A stretch of 64,000 nt of DNA from the NCBI RefSeq assembly GCF_041154505.1, contig NZ_AP028672.1, positions 1,563,001 through 1,627,000 of the forward strand. The letters run 5' to 3'. This document shows, one piece after another, positions 42,033-50,424 of the stretch (its first letter is position 1; each line of letters opens with the position of its first letter). Source of the stretch: Acidovorax sp. A79 (GTDB lineage: Bacteria > Pseudomonadota > Gammaproteobacteria > Burkholderiales > Burkholderiaceae_C). The position numbers and the translations under genes were made by a program. The notes beneath the pieces are model-generated. The model saw only the letters and a program-made list of their open reading frames with translations, ran no database searches and had not been told where the DNA came from.

Positions 42033-42872
42033 TCATTTCCAGCCAGCCGCGTACACACCCTGCATGACTGCGATGTGTGTCTCGTTTACGGCCTGAGAGT
42101 ATTGGCTCAATCTACTCCGAGTGATCTGCACAGCGTTGTTTTCATTCACGGCGAGGTGCGGCGCTCGTTCAATATCTCGGGGGCCCAGACGACCGTATCT
42201 GTGGAGGAGCACGTTGCGCACCATAGATGCCTCATTCAGAGTGTTTGAGGTATTTGTTGGGATAGCTATATCGGCCCCCAGCCAACCGAATAGCGTCGTC
42301 AATCGCGCGGCAATATCCCATCCACCGTCGGGAGTTTTTTGTTTCGCTTTCTGGTCAAGTTTTTGAGCGATTTCCAGACACTTCTCATCTGACCATGGCC
42401 AAGCTGCCATGTCATATGTTCCGCGAGCAAACTTGTCGGCAGCAGATGTTGCGGCGGAGTTGATCGTCCCCAGTGCAGCCGCGATGATGTTTTCAGTGCC
42501 GGTCTCGTACGCAGACCAAAGACTCAGGAATGCAAGCACATTGACGCGGTGATAGTCCTCCGCTTGCATTTCAGATACCCAGCGCATGTTGTCTTCTGCT
42601 TGAGCGACGAGTCTTGTGATCGTCTCAGGAGCGGCCCCTCTCTTCTGCCCCGCATCCGCCAGCAAGACTTTGTGTAGGGGCCCCAGGCCTCCCACCATGT
42701 GCAGGCAGTCAGTGAGATAGCTGGCCAGGAATCTATCTCCGACCAGTCGAGATCCGGTCTGAGCCACGGCATGCAGCACCTTGTGCTCTGGCGATGTTCC
42801 TAGCGGACGGTCGTGCAGTTCTGGCATGGCAGGTGCGAGTGGCTCGGGTAGACCTATCGTACCCGTGACCAC
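42033..42872 (-). CDS. HEPN-like domain protein, putative RNase
   Basis: The 279-residue protein has no signal peptide. Helical segments (LAFLSLWSAYETGTENIIAA) lead to MVRNVLLHRYG with Arg219 and His224, the R-x4-H motif that marks HEPN domains, many of which cut RNA in toxin-antitoxin, CRISPR or abortive-infection systems. I do not recognise the exact subfamily. The start is uncertain: a GTG at 42872, or Met16. It is the last gene at the left end of the element, with no partner antitoxin next to it. Confidence 0.6.
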   Translation of the reverse strand: MVTGTIGLPEPLAPAMPELHDRPLGTSPEHKVLHAVAQTGSRLVGDRFLASYLTDCLHMVGGLGPLHKVLLADAGQKRGAAPETITRLVAQAEDNMRWVSEMQAEDYHRVNVLAFLSLWSAYETGTENIIAAALGTINSAATSAADKFARGTYDMAAWPWSDEKCLEIAQKLDQKAKQKTPDGGWDIAARLTTLFGWLGADIAIPTNTSNTLNEASMVRNVLLHRYGRLGPRDIERAPHLAVNENNAVQITRSRLSQYSQAVNETHIAVMQGVYAAGWK

Positions 42873-42971
42873 GCTTTTTTCTCGTAGCCGTCAGTGCGCC
42901 CAGAGCTTGGTTCCGCCCACCAATTTTGAGGAGAGAGTTGTTGGCCCCTTGAGAAACTCTCCTTTTGACTG

Positions 42972-43024
42972 CCCTGGTCTTTGATGGCGCAGCAGCCATA
43001 CCGCGATCCTTTGATTTCCGCCAG
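42972..43024 (-). pseudogene. Decayed partial copy of the cysteine-repeat gene at 44381
   Basis: On the minus strand one frame reads LAEIKGSRYGCCAIKDQ. This matches the third repeat of the 98-residue protein (LAEIKGSRDRCYAIKDQ) and the DNA is close to it. Both sides have lost similarity. Confidence 0.65.
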
Positions 43025-43095
43025 CTATAGGTTTCTTCCCAGCGTTTTGTCTATCGTGGCGCACGAGGCTGCTCGTCTTCCGACTACCTATTACT

Positions 43096-43701
43096 TCAGC
43101 CACTTCTCGAGTTCTGGTGCGGCCCCACCAAAGATGGTCCCGACGAAGAGCAGGACGACCCCAACGGCAGATACATGGACCCCGCCCGTTGCGGTGGATT
43201 CGATTTTTTTGAGACGGCATCAATTTGCCCCAACAACTGACGGGCCTGTGCGTCCAACGCTTCTTGTGCCTTCGCTTGGGCCTCCACTACCGCTACGTGT
43301 GTTCTGCCTTGCGCGTCTTCTAGTTTCTTGACTATGCCCTCCAGATGCGTCACGCGACCTTCGATAGTTTGGTCGGCAGAGGGGCCATGAGTTGTATGCA
43401 GATACCCTCGACCAGAGAGCCCAGGCAATACCCCGTTTATTGAGACCGTTATCGCCGGAGGATTGAGTGGGGGGAATACCTTCATCCATGCCTTGAACTG
43501 CGAGCGGACGGTTGGTTGCCCAAAGTCAGCTCGTGTTTTCAGGATGCCCCATACCACTGTGAGCACACCGCCCAACTGCAAACACATGCCAGCCAGACGA
43601 AATGACTTCTCCGTCCAGCCAAACGCACCAACGCCAGCGATGGACATGCCGATCCCTGCAACTGCCCACCAGTAGTAACTGTTGATCGGTGCCCGTCGCA
43701 C
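43096..43701 (-). CDS. Membrane protein of unknown function with possible -1 frameshift
   Basis: The annotated frame gives 201 residues from a GTG. It has helices YYWWAVAGIGMSIAGVGAF and LAGMCLQLGGVLTVVWGIL, then a long soluble coiled-coil-like part (THLEGIVKKLEDA, VVEAQAKAQEALDAQ). At 43204-43210 the coding strand has A7 read as A-AAA-AAA. After it the zero frame gives an unlikely Ser/Gly-rich tail, whereas the -1 frame gives a plausible membrane helix (VGVVLLFVGTIFGGAAPELE) ending at 43091. The frame is also open upstream of the GTG (reading EKFCSLAEREIGRW), so the true start may be further up. This could be recoding or decay. Confidence 0.55.
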   Translation of the reverse strand: MRRAPINSYYWWAVAGIGMSIAGVGAFGWTEKSFRLAGMCLQLGGVLTVVWGILKTRADFGQPTVRSQFKAWMKVFPPLNPPAITVSINGVLPGLSGRGYLHTTHGPSADQTIEGRVTHLEGIVKKLEDAQGRTHVAVVEAQAKAQEALDAQARQLLGQIDAVSKKSNPPQRAGSMYLPLGSSCSSSGPSLVGPHQNSRSG

Positions 43702-43757
43702 CCAACGGCCAATCTCTCTCTCAGCCAGCGAACAAAATTTTTCATAGCCCCCACGAC

Positions 43758-43889
43758 CTATGTTGTTGGCCCCTGTTGTGTCAGGGGCGCCAAATAGACA
43801 TCTACCAGCTCCGCCCCGACACGCTTTGCCAGCGCCCCTGAGTGACTACTGCACAACACCAGCCACAAGATGACGCTATGTGCAGTCAT
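43758..43889 (-). CDS. Short ORF of 43 codons with signal-like N-terminus
   Basis: The ATG at 43889 overlaps the previous gene's stop (ATGA). The product begins MTAHSVILWLVLCSSHSGAL, resembling a signal peptide, and continues AKRVGAELVDVYLAPLTQQG. It may be a separate small protein or the true N-terminus of the membrane protein that follows in another frame. Coupled overlap supports translation. Confidence 0.45.
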   Translation of the reverse strand: MTAHSVILWLVLCSSHSGALAKRVGAELVDVYLAPLTQQGPTT

Positions 43890-44293
43890 TTACCTCGTCC
43901 ACGCCCTGGCGCGCTCCGCGTATGTCCTTGTACGTAGGTGCCATTGGCTCTTGTGTACCCGCGTACTGTCACGTCGGTTCCTGCAGAGGATGATGAGCGA
44001 CCTCCATACCCCGCTGAGCCCCTGTACTGATAGCTGCTGCCACCGTAGCCCGATGAGAGTGACTCTGCCTGTGTAGGCTTGCAAGGCTCGGACAATTTGT
44101 CCGCATACTGGATTTCCTGGTTATCTCCCTGGATGCAGGCCACTTTCTGGTTGGCCGCAACACAGGGCCGATCTTGAAACTCGGTCTTCCCGTTGATTTC
44201 GCACTTATAGAGTGGGCCTGCATTCGCACCTGAGCCCATGCAAATAGCGAGGAATACTATGGAACGTAGGGCGTGGCCGAGTGTTGGATGCAT
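43886..44293 (-). CDS. Secreted DUF4124-like protein
   Basis: I start at the ATG at 44293, giving 135 residues with a signal peptide ending MGSGANA. The mature N-terminus LYKCEINGKTEFQDRPC is typical of DUF4124 domains (short beta domain with paired cysteines). A Gly/Ser/Tyr-rich spacer and a basic end (GYTRANGTYVQGHTRSAPG) follow; this last motif recurs in many proteobacterial small proteins. The function is unknown. It is one of a row of four or five genes behind the integrase. Confidence 0.72.
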   Translation of the reverse strand: MHPTLGHALRSIVFLAICMGSGANAGPLYKCEINGKTEFQDRPCVAANQKVACIQGDNQEIQYADKLSEPCKPTQAESLSSGYGGSSYQYRGSAGYGGRSSSSAGTDVTVRGYTRANGTYVQGHTRSAPGRGRGK

Positions 44294-44380
44294 GCTTGTC
44301 TTTCGCGCCTGCCGTCGAGTTTGATGAGCACGACCCCACATCCTGCCCTGGCTCTATTGCAACTACTGCAGGCGGTTCCG

Positions 44381-44677
44381 TCAACGTGAAATTGCCCGAG
44401 CGAGACACGCCTTGCGGCGGTCCTGGTCTTTGATGGCGTAGCAGCGATCCCGCGATCCTTTGATTTCAGCCAGACACTGGTTGCGGTTGTCACCATCCTT
44501 GATGCGGTAGCAATTTCCAGGGTCCCGCTTGACCTGCGCCAGACAGTACGCCCGCTTGTCCGCATCCTTGATCGCGTAGCACTCCAAGGTGCCCGCCATG
44601 GCCTCCCCCATCCAGGCCATTGCGATCATGCAGAGCGGCACGAGTAGGTAGCTTCTCGCGATGTTGCTGATGGTCAT
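44381..44677 (-). CDS. Periplasmic protein made of three cysteine-paired repeats
   Basis: The 98-residue protein has a signal peptide (LLVPLCMIAMAWMGEAMA). The rest is three repeats of exactly 23 residues with cysteines at 33/45, 56/68 and 79/91, pattern CY.IKD.D.R..CLA. Each pair probably forms a disulfide. A good ribosome site (GAGGGC) precedes the ATG. No enzyme motif is visible. It starts eight bases after the 306-residue gene and belongs to the same transcript. A decayed fragment of a paralogue is at 42972-43024. Confidence 0.75.
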   Translation of the reverse strand: MTISNIARSYLLVPLCMIAMAWMGEAMAGTLECYAIKDADKRAYCLAQVKRDPGNCYRIKDGDNRNQCLAEIKGSRDRCYAIKDQDRRKACLARAISR

Positions 44678-44684
44678 GGTGCCC

Positions 44685-45605
44685 TCATTCGCAGATGCTG
44701 TGGAACATGGCCTGCTCCTCGCCAGCGGTGCATATGGTTAGTTGTTGCCCATCACGTCGCCAGCGGAATCTACACATGGCCAGTCCTGATCCGCTACAGG
44801 TCTGCATTTCCGGACGGCCCTCACATCGGGTGTCACCCTCCATGCATTGATCGGCATCTTTGGAGATCACTGGCTGCCAGCCATCACGCATCAATACCAC
44901 CCGCACCTGTGCATAGGATTCGTTGCGAGCGAATGGCGGGACAGGACGCCGTTTGATGCTGGTCTGGGCCTGGGTTTCATCCACCACTGGCGGCCGCGAG
45001 CGATCATTCCCGTCTTGTGATTTGCGAGAGATCATGAGTGGCGCGCGATCCTCTGCAGCCACGGTGTTACCCGTGACCTTCTGCCATTGCCCCGCATATG
45101 CCCAGTAGGTCTGCCCTTGGTAGACGACTTGCATGCGCTTGGGTTTGAGGTGATCGGCATCCTTCGATGATTGCCATTCCATCCAGTCCGCTGTCACGGG
45201 ATCACCATGCGTCACCTCACGGCATTGCCCGCGTGCGATCTTGCGCATCAGTTCTTGCTGGAAGACCCAGCTACTGCGTTGCATGTAGCTGTCGCTGGTG
45301 ACGATGCGCGTCAGCACCTCCGGTCTGTGGCGAAATTTCTCCAGCAGGGCTTGGTTGGTCACGTCCGTGGCACCAATGATTTCATCGAATGATTGCTGCT
45401 GATGGCACAGCAGGGCAGGCTTTGTCATGTCAGAGCGCAACTCCAGCTGCACGCCCGGCATGAGTAGTGCGACAGGGGCCATGACCACCACCGCGAGCCC
45501 ATACCAAGCCAGGATCACCTTCGTTTTACCTATGAGGCCCTGTCCCCATGTGGCCGATGAGCATTCCCGGAGAGACTTCCATTTGGTGGCGAGATAGTTC
45601 TTCAT
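44685..45605 (-). CDS. Membrane-anchored protein of unknown function with Cys-rich C-terminus
   Basis: The 306-residue protein has one N-terminal helix (VILAWYGLAVVVMAPVALLM), so most of it lies outside the cytoplasm. The C-terminal 70 residues hold seven cysteines, including DQCMEGDTRCEG, QTCSGSGLAMC and LTICTAGEE, suggesting a disulfide-stabilised domain. I do not recognise the family. Its start overlaps the integrase stop by four bases (ATGA), so it is translated with the integrase and is probably part of the element's conserved module. Confidence 0.7.
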   Translation of the reverse strand: MKNYLATKWKSLRECSSATWGQGLIGKTKVILAWYGLAVVVMAPVALLMPGVQLELRSDMTKPALLCHQQQSFDEIIGATDVTNQALLEKFRHRPEVLTRIVTSDSYMQRSSWVFQQELMRKIARGQCREVTHGDPVTADWMEWQSSKDADHLKPKRMQVVYQGQTYWAYAGQWQKVTGNTVAAEDRAPLMISRKSQDGNDRSRPPVVDETQAQTSIKRRPVPPFARNESYAQVRVVLMRDGWQPVISKDADQCMEGDTRCEGRPEMQTCSGSGLAMCRFRWRRDGQQLTICTAGEEQAMFHSICE

Positions 45606-46939
45606 TGCATTGCTCCCTCTGTGTTGTTGTGCTGATTGGGTGTGTTGTCCCGTGTTGATGCGAGTGGGTCAGAGCTATGACCGTCGGTCATATTTCCTGC
45701 GCGGCGACCGATGGCGTAGTCCGCCCAGTCCTGCATGAGCTGCTGCCGTTTAGCAAGGAGGTCACCACGCCGGTACGCTGCCTCCACCTTGTTGCCCACC
45801 GTATGGGCCAGTGCCATTTCCGCGACCTCGTTCGGGTAGTCGGTCTGCTCTGCGCACCAATCGCGGAACGTGGAGCGGAACCCATGCGGCACTGCCTCCA
45901 GCTTCAGGCGACGGAGTACCGCCGTGAGCGTCATGTCCGAGAGCTGGCTGCCCAGTTCGGGGTCACGGCTGTTGGGACTTGGGAATACATACGCCTTGCC
46001 CGTGGTGCGTCCTGCTGCGAGAGTGAGCGCTTTCATTTCCTGCAGGAGTGCAATGGCTGCATCCGATAGCGGCACCCGATGGGCTTTGCTAGCCTTCATA
46101 CGTTCAGCGGGGATCGTCCATACCCGCGCAGCCAGATCGATTTCCTCCCAGGTGGCACCGCGAACTTCTCCGGAGCGGGCTGCCGTCAGGATCAGGAATA
46201 GCAGGGCCTTGGCACCCATCCCCTCCTGCCCCACCAGTTGCTCCATGAATACGGGCAACTGCGCATAGGGCAGCGCCTGAAAATGCATCGTCTTCGTCAC
46301 CTTGCCTGGAGCAGGCAACAGCTTGTCCAGCAACCCCTTCCAGCGCGCAGGATTGGAGTCGGTGCGGTAGCCCCGCGCAATGGCCCAGTCGATGATGGAC
46401 TCGATGCGACCGCGCAGGCGGGTGGCTGTCTCCGTCTTGCTGGACCAGATCGGCTCTAGCACCTTGAGCACCATTGCCAGCGATATGTCCCGCACAGGCA
46501 TCTTGCCCAGCACAGGCGTGGCGTACATGTCGAGCGACCGTTGCCACTGCTGCGCGTGCTTGGCGTTCTTCCACCCCTTCTCATGCGAGGCGATGTAGCG
46601 CTTGGCCGCTTCACCGAATGTCATGCTGGTGTGGATTTCCGCGACAAGACGGGCCCGCGCTCTGCGTGCATCCTCTATGGGGTCGATGCCCTGCGCCAAT
46701 TTGGCACGGGCAGCGCGAGCGGCCTCCCGCGCATCGGCCAGCGTGACGGACGGATACGATCCCAGGCCCAGGTCACGCCGCTTGCCAGCCACCTGATAGC
46801 GCAGCACCCAACTGCGTGATGCGTACATCGTGACGTTGAGGATCAGGCCACGCACACCGCCGACATGGTTGGAGCCACGGCGCCAGAGGGCTGCGACCTG
46901 GGCCGCGCCCAGCTCCTTGCGGGGTTCGCGGGGCATCAT
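45602..46939 (-). CDS. int: P4-type tyrosine integrase (DUF4102 N-terminus)
   Basis: The 445-residue recombinase has the N-terminal arm-binding domain (GLILNVTMYASRSWVLRYQV, LGLGSYPSVTLADAREAAR) and a core-binding part around 105-200. The catalytic set is Arg255 in TAARSGEVRG, His352 and Arg355 in PHGFRSTFRD, His379 in LAHTVG and Tyr389. All key residues are present, so it should be active. It most likely integrates the element into tRNA-Ser. It is transcribed leftwards and overlaps genes on both sides by four bases. The second Met may be the start. Confidence 0.93.
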   Translation of the reverse strand: MMPREPRKELGAAQVAALWRRGSNHVGGVRGLILNVTMYASRSWVLRYQVAGKRRDLGLGSYPSVTLADAREAARAARAKLAQGIDPIEDARRARARLVAEIHTSMTFGEAAKRYIASHEKGWKNAKHAQQWQRSLDMYATPVLGKMPVRDISLAMVLKVLEPIWSSKTETATRLRGRIESIIDWAIARGYRTDSNPARWKGLLDKLLPAPGKVTKTMHFQALPYAQLPVFMEQLVGQEGMGAKALLFLILTAARSGEVRGATWEEIDLAARVWTIPAERMKASKAHRVPLSDAAIALLQEMKALTLAAGRTTGKAYVFPSPNSRDPELGSQLSDMTLTAVLRRLKLEAVPHGFRSTFRDWCAEQTDYPNEVAEMALAHTVGNKVEAAYRRGDLLAKRQQLMQDWADYAIGRRAGNMTDGHSSDPLASTRDNTPNQHNNTEGAMQ

Positions 46940-47364
46940 GGCTGCACCTCCGCTGATGCAGGACAGGGATAGCCAGGGGGCTCATAGATCAGTACCTGCC
47001 ACTCGCACACCGAAGCACGAGAGAGGGCTGGAGCAGGGTCTCCCCCATCCATGGCGATCAGCTCACTTTCGACGGTGCGAGTGCGGCCCTCGGAGAGCCA
47101 GTTGGCCCAGTTGCGGTACCGGGCGATCATCCCAGCGTCGCGCTGGTGGAGATAGACGACCTGCAGGGGCGCAGGCGGTTTGGGTGCGGTCAATCGAATT
47201 TCCTCCTTGACCGCCACTCTGGAGAATTTCGAGGTCTTGCAGGAAATTTCGATTTCATCGTCCCGGAACCCGCATGGGGCAAGGCGATGCTCTCCTCTCC
47301 CCAATTTTATTGGGCTTGTTGCTATCAATTTCATATCAATGACTCCTATGTCATTGATTTTCAA
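46936..47364 (-). CDS. Hypothetical protein upstream of and overlapping the integrase gene
   Basis: Up to 142 residues. Its stop overlaps the integrase start (ATGA), which argues for translation. The first ten residues lie within an inverted repeat (ATCAATGAC...GTCATTGAT), so a later Met is possible. The visible part is mixed, with HQRDAGMIARYRNWANWLSE and a Pro-rich end (YEPPGYPCPAS). No family was recognised; it might be a regulator or directionality factor by position only. Confidence 0.5.
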   Translation of the reverse strand: MKINDIGVIDMKLIATSPIKLGRGEHRLAPCGFRDDEIEISCKTSKFSRVAVKEEIRLTAPKPPAPLQVVYLHQRDAGMIARYRNWANWLSEGRTRTVESELIAMDGGDPAPALSRASVCEWQVLIYEPPGYPCPASAEVQP

Positions 47365-47522
47365 TAGCTTTTTTCAGAGGCGGAGAGGGGGTGTTCGGAG
47401 CGGGCGCGCTGTCTTGAGGGACGAGGCAGAGGACGAGTTTTCTTGCGACGCGAGACACGGAGACTCCCCGGCGATGGGGAGCATGGAGGGGACAGCAGCG
47501 GGTAGAGCTACCCGCCATCTGT

Positions 47523-48020
47523 TCAGGCCAGTTCGTAGGGTTCCAGCGTCCAGGCGTAGTTGAGGCGACTGGGGTGGCGGGGATGGCCTGTGGCGGTCAG
47601 CTCACCGAATCTGCGCCATTGCGGCTGGTACCGCGCCAGCCGTTCATGCAGCGTGTCACGGGCCCGGAGGAAATAGGGGCGATCCACCACCGTTTCGCCC
47701 CAGGCAGCCCAGAGCGTGGGATTGGCGTACTGAGCGACGACCTTCTCGATGGCCTCCAGATTGCGCTCGTAGGCCACAGGGTCAGTCTTGGATGGCAGGT
47801 CCTGAGGCTTGGTGGCCCGCACCGGGTAGAGGTTCAGCATGACAAATCCATCGAATCCGCATTGCTGTGCCACCTTCTCCACGCGGGTCACTGTGGGGTC
47901 GAGTTTCTCTTGGGTGGCAGTGCTGGGATTGAGGCCGATGACCAGCAGCGGACGGGCTCCTGAGCGGCCCAGCGTGTAGCGCCATTGGTCATTTTGATCG
48001 GAGTGGTAGATGTCGTACAT
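47523..48020 (-). CDS. DUF1643 domain protein
   Basis: The 165-residue protein fits DUF1643: LLVIGLNPSTATQEKLDPTV near residue 25, GFVMLNLYPVRATKP, and LWAAWGETV with a later HPRHPSR. The fold resembles uracil-DNA-glycosylase-like hydrolases, but activity has not been shown to my knowledge. It is frequent on phages and islands. It is divergent from the XRE regulator, which could control both. Confidence 0.82.
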   Translation of the reverse strand: MYDIYHSDQNDQWRYTLGRSGARPLLVIGLNPSTATQEKLDPTVTRVEKVAQQCGFDGFVMLNLYPVRATKPQDLPSKTDPVAYERNLEAIEKVVAQYANPTLWAAWGETVVDRPYFLRARDTLHERLARYQPQWRRFGELTATGHPRHPSRLNYAWTLEPYELA

Positions 48021-48139
48021 GGGGGCTTTCAGAGGGGCATTCGTAGCGTCTGCCCAGTCCGCTCCGGCTCAGGCATCAGATTATTTTGTACCACATATGC
48101 GGGTGCATAGAGTCGTCAGGCAACGGACAGTCCCTGCCC

Positions 48140-48373
48140 ATGACCAGGGACGAGGCATTGATCGCTGCGTTCGCCGACGAGCTTCGCTCCCGGCGTGCTG
48201 CGCTGCGCTTGTCCCAGGAGGAGTTGGCCCATCGTGCTGGCATCAATAGGACGTACATCGCCAAGTTGGAGCTGGCACGCAATCAGCCTACATTGACTGT
48301 GTTGCTGCGCGTGGCTGAGGCGCTGGAGGTGCCGCTTCCGGAGTTGCTTGCTGGGGCTCTTGGTCGGCGGTAG
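48140..48373 (+). CDS. XRE-family transcriptional regulator
   Basis: From the ATG at 48140 the 77-residue protein is a single helix-turn-helix domain: LRLSQEELAHRAGINRTYIA followed by LARNQPTLTVLLRVAEALEV. Such small regulators control mobile-element genes or toxin-antitoxin pairs. A TTG start 54 bases earlier is less likely. It points away from DUF1643, and the 120-base gap between them would hold the shared control region. Confidence 0.85.
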   Translation: MTRDEALIAAFADELRSRRAALRLSQEELAHRAGINRTYIAKLELARNQPTLTVLLRVAEALEVPLPELLAGALGRR

Positions 48374-48603
48374 TGGCGTGCTTCCGCGCCCAGGTGTGAC
48401 TTGCCTGCTGGTTGATGCCAGCCGTGGAGCGGAGAGGGCCGCATGCACCATCTCTGAGATCGATCGAGTCTGTTTCGCTTCCTGCCTTACCCGACCCCCC
48501 ACCCGTTAGCCCGAGTTTCGGGAGGGAGCGTTTCATGATCTGCCCGGCCTGATTTGAGGCCGTTGGCTCACTGTTTCGCGAGCTTGTTCTCCCTATGCCC
48601 CAG

Positions 48604-48652
48604 CCCCCGCCCGCCCCGCCGTCCCCGTAGGGGACGGGCGGGCGGGGGCGGG
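48604..48652. repeat. GC-rich palindrome 1
   Basis: The centre is GTCCCC-GTA-GGGGAC, flanked by CCCGCCCCGCC on the left and GGGCGGGCGGG on the right. The stem is about 20 bp with one offset. Confidence 0.7.
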
Positions 48653-48962
48653 TATGTGTTGGCGGGACATGGTTTCCGAGGGGGCGCGGCACGAGCCGTC
48701 ACGCTGGTCTGATGCCACTGGATTCATTGAGGTCAGAGTGGTACTTACGCGCGTTTCGTGGGGGCTGTGACTATGGGGGTAGCGGGCAGGTTCTTCGTGC
48801 AGCTCTTTGGTACCACTCTGTACGACTTCAGCACCATCGCGCGGCGGGGGCTCGATTGCACGGGGTTCAGTTCTGCGTCTGGGTATCCGCTGCCATTGCT
48901 ATCCCGGGGATTCCCATTCCGGGTTTATCCGTCTGCGCGCTTCCCGGTAGCTTCCACCCCAG

Positions 48963-49015
48963 CCCGACTCCCCCCCGCCCCCCCTTTCAGGGGGAGCGGG
49001 CGGGGGGGAGTCGGG
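48963..49015. repeat. GC-rich palindrome 2
   Basis: CCCGACTCCCCCCCG at 48963-48977 is the exact complement of CGGGGGGGAGTCGGG at 49001-49015. An inner CCCCC/GGGGG stem surrounds TTTCA. Confidence 0.8.
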
Positions 49016-49201
49016 CGGTGGGGATTTGGGTGGGATCAGACACTCGCTCTGGCGGATCCGTTTTGCAGTGATTGGGATGCTCTTCGGTCGCATGCCCAAA
49101 GCGGAAATCGTTAACAATCAACCATCACTACGTCTTGGCCACTTCTTTATATGTGTGAATGTTCAGCCATTTTTGCCACAGCAGGACGGTGCTGCTGTGA
49201 A

Positions 49202-49333
49202 ATGCAGAGCACTGATGCACCTATCCAAGTACAAGAGGCTGAGCGATTTTCCCCAAGCGCTCAAGTACGACGTCCGGCTGTGAGGCTCGCCGAGCAGTTT
49301 TCCAACATGGTCCTGGGATTCGTTGTCCAATGA
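49202..49333 (+). CDS. Short ORF of 43 codons coupled to the trypsin-like protease
   Basis: The frame starts MQSTDAPIQVQEAERFSPSA and ends FSNMVLGFVVQ. Its stop overlaps the start of the protease gene (ATGA at 49330-49333). The coupling is the main support. No homology was recognised. Confidence 0.35.
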   Translation: MQSTDAPIQVQEAERFSPSAQVRRPAVRLAEQFSNMVLGFVVQ

Positions 49334-50424
49334 GTGCGAAAAATGGCGGAGCGGCTCTCCGATACCTTCTGAGCAAGCGCCCAGACAATAGCCGAGCGTG
49401 GACCGTGCCGCGATGGGAGAGCCCAATTTCTTCAGGTGTTTTCCCGATTGGCGTCACAGTCAATGAGCGGTTCCTTCCGATTGGTACCGCATTTACCATT
49501 GGCAATCTAGGAATTGTCGCCACCGCTTTGCACAATATCGCCGCAGCATTTGCGCATGACCGGCTTGATGCCAAGTTACGACTTGAGCGAGAGTTGCCAA
49601 AGGAAGCGACGCTCACTGACGCGGGATTAGCTTTGTTCCACAGCAAAATGGACGATGAAGGTCAAGTGAAGGTGACCATCTGGCCACTAGAAAGCTGCGA
49701 CGGCGCACCACCAACAGACCTAGCTTTTGGATTTCCAATTGCGCAGCCAACACTTGAGACGCTTCCTCTTCCTCTCAGTTTCAAGATCCCGCGAGTTGGA
49801 TCTAAGGTGTACTGCGTTGGTTATGGCGATATGCGTTATCCCGACACGGGTATTTCATTAGAAGACATACGCGCAGGCCGCGTGGAGTGGGTGAATCAGT
49901 CTGCGTTGGATCTGCGTGTAGTAGAGGGTCGCGTTTCGAAAATCCTTACTAAAAACTTTGCGTCAAGTTTCCCAACCGGGCCTTGCGTGATCATCGACGG
50001 TGCGGCGGAGCATGGACAGAGCGGAGGGCCAGTCTTCGATGAGGATGGATTCGTTTGTGGCGTGGTTTCAGCAGGAGCCTCACTGTTCATGGAGGGGAAT
50101 GCAAGCGTAGTCTCACTGTTGTATCCGACCCTATTTCACACCATCAGATATGGTGTCCAGATGGGTCCTCTGCGCTTGAATGCTAAGCGCTCATTGATTG
50201 ATCTGATCGGGCATGGTGTTGTCGCCACTGATGGCTCTGAGACAAACCTGCCGCTAACTCTGGAGCATCAACTGTTGGCTGTCGGAGCAGCAATTCATCG
50301 TGATGACGTTATGCATGCGTATGACGATTTCGCAGGCTTACAGGCCGCCAAAAGTGCCGAACGAATAGACGGGCCGACGTATCGATTGAAGCGTCATAGC
50401 CCCGGCAATTCGGAGCAATCATAA
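49330..50424 (+). CDS. Trypsin-like serine protease (cytoplasmic)
   Basis: The 364-residue protein has no signal peptide. The catalytic triad is His68 in VATALHNIA, probably Asp130 in PPTDLAFGF and Ser231 in EHGQSGGPVF. The fold covers residues 35-265, and a helical tail of about 95 residues follows. The gene is clearly less GC-rich than the chromosome. Cytoplasmic trypsin-like proteases on islands are found in several defence systems; a housekeeping role is unlikely here. No obvious effector is fused to it. Confidence 0.75.
   Translation: MSAKNGGAALRYLLSKRPDNSRAWTVPRWESPISSGVFPIGVTVNERFLPIGTAFTIGNLGIVATALHNIAAAFAHDRLDAKLRLERELPKEATLTDAGLALFHSKMDDEGQVKVTIWPLESCDGAPPTDLAFGFPIAQPTLETLPLPLSFKIPRVGSKVYCVGYGDMRYPDTGISLEDIRAGRVEWVNQSALDLRVVEGRVSKILTKNFASSFPTGPCVIIDGAAEHGQSGGPVFDEDGFVCGVVSAGASLFMEGNASVVSLLYPTLFHTIRYGVQMGPLRLNAKRSLIDLIGHGVVATDGSETNLPLTLEHQLLAVGAAIHRDDVMHAYDDFAGLQAAKSAERIDGPTYRLKRHSPGNSEQS

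Larger units (their letters stand above)
48374..49201. other. Gene-poor stretch with two GC-rich palindromes
   Basis: About 830 bases. Open frames here have no codon bias, no ribosome site and no recognisable product. The stretch contains the palindromes at 48604-48652 and 48963-49015. No promoter or RNA gene could be supported. Confidence 0.5.

Noticed and set aside
48712..49114. Overlapping plus frames of about 120 codons
   Set aside because: They run through a GC-rich palindrome, lack a ribosome site and show no protein-like pattern.
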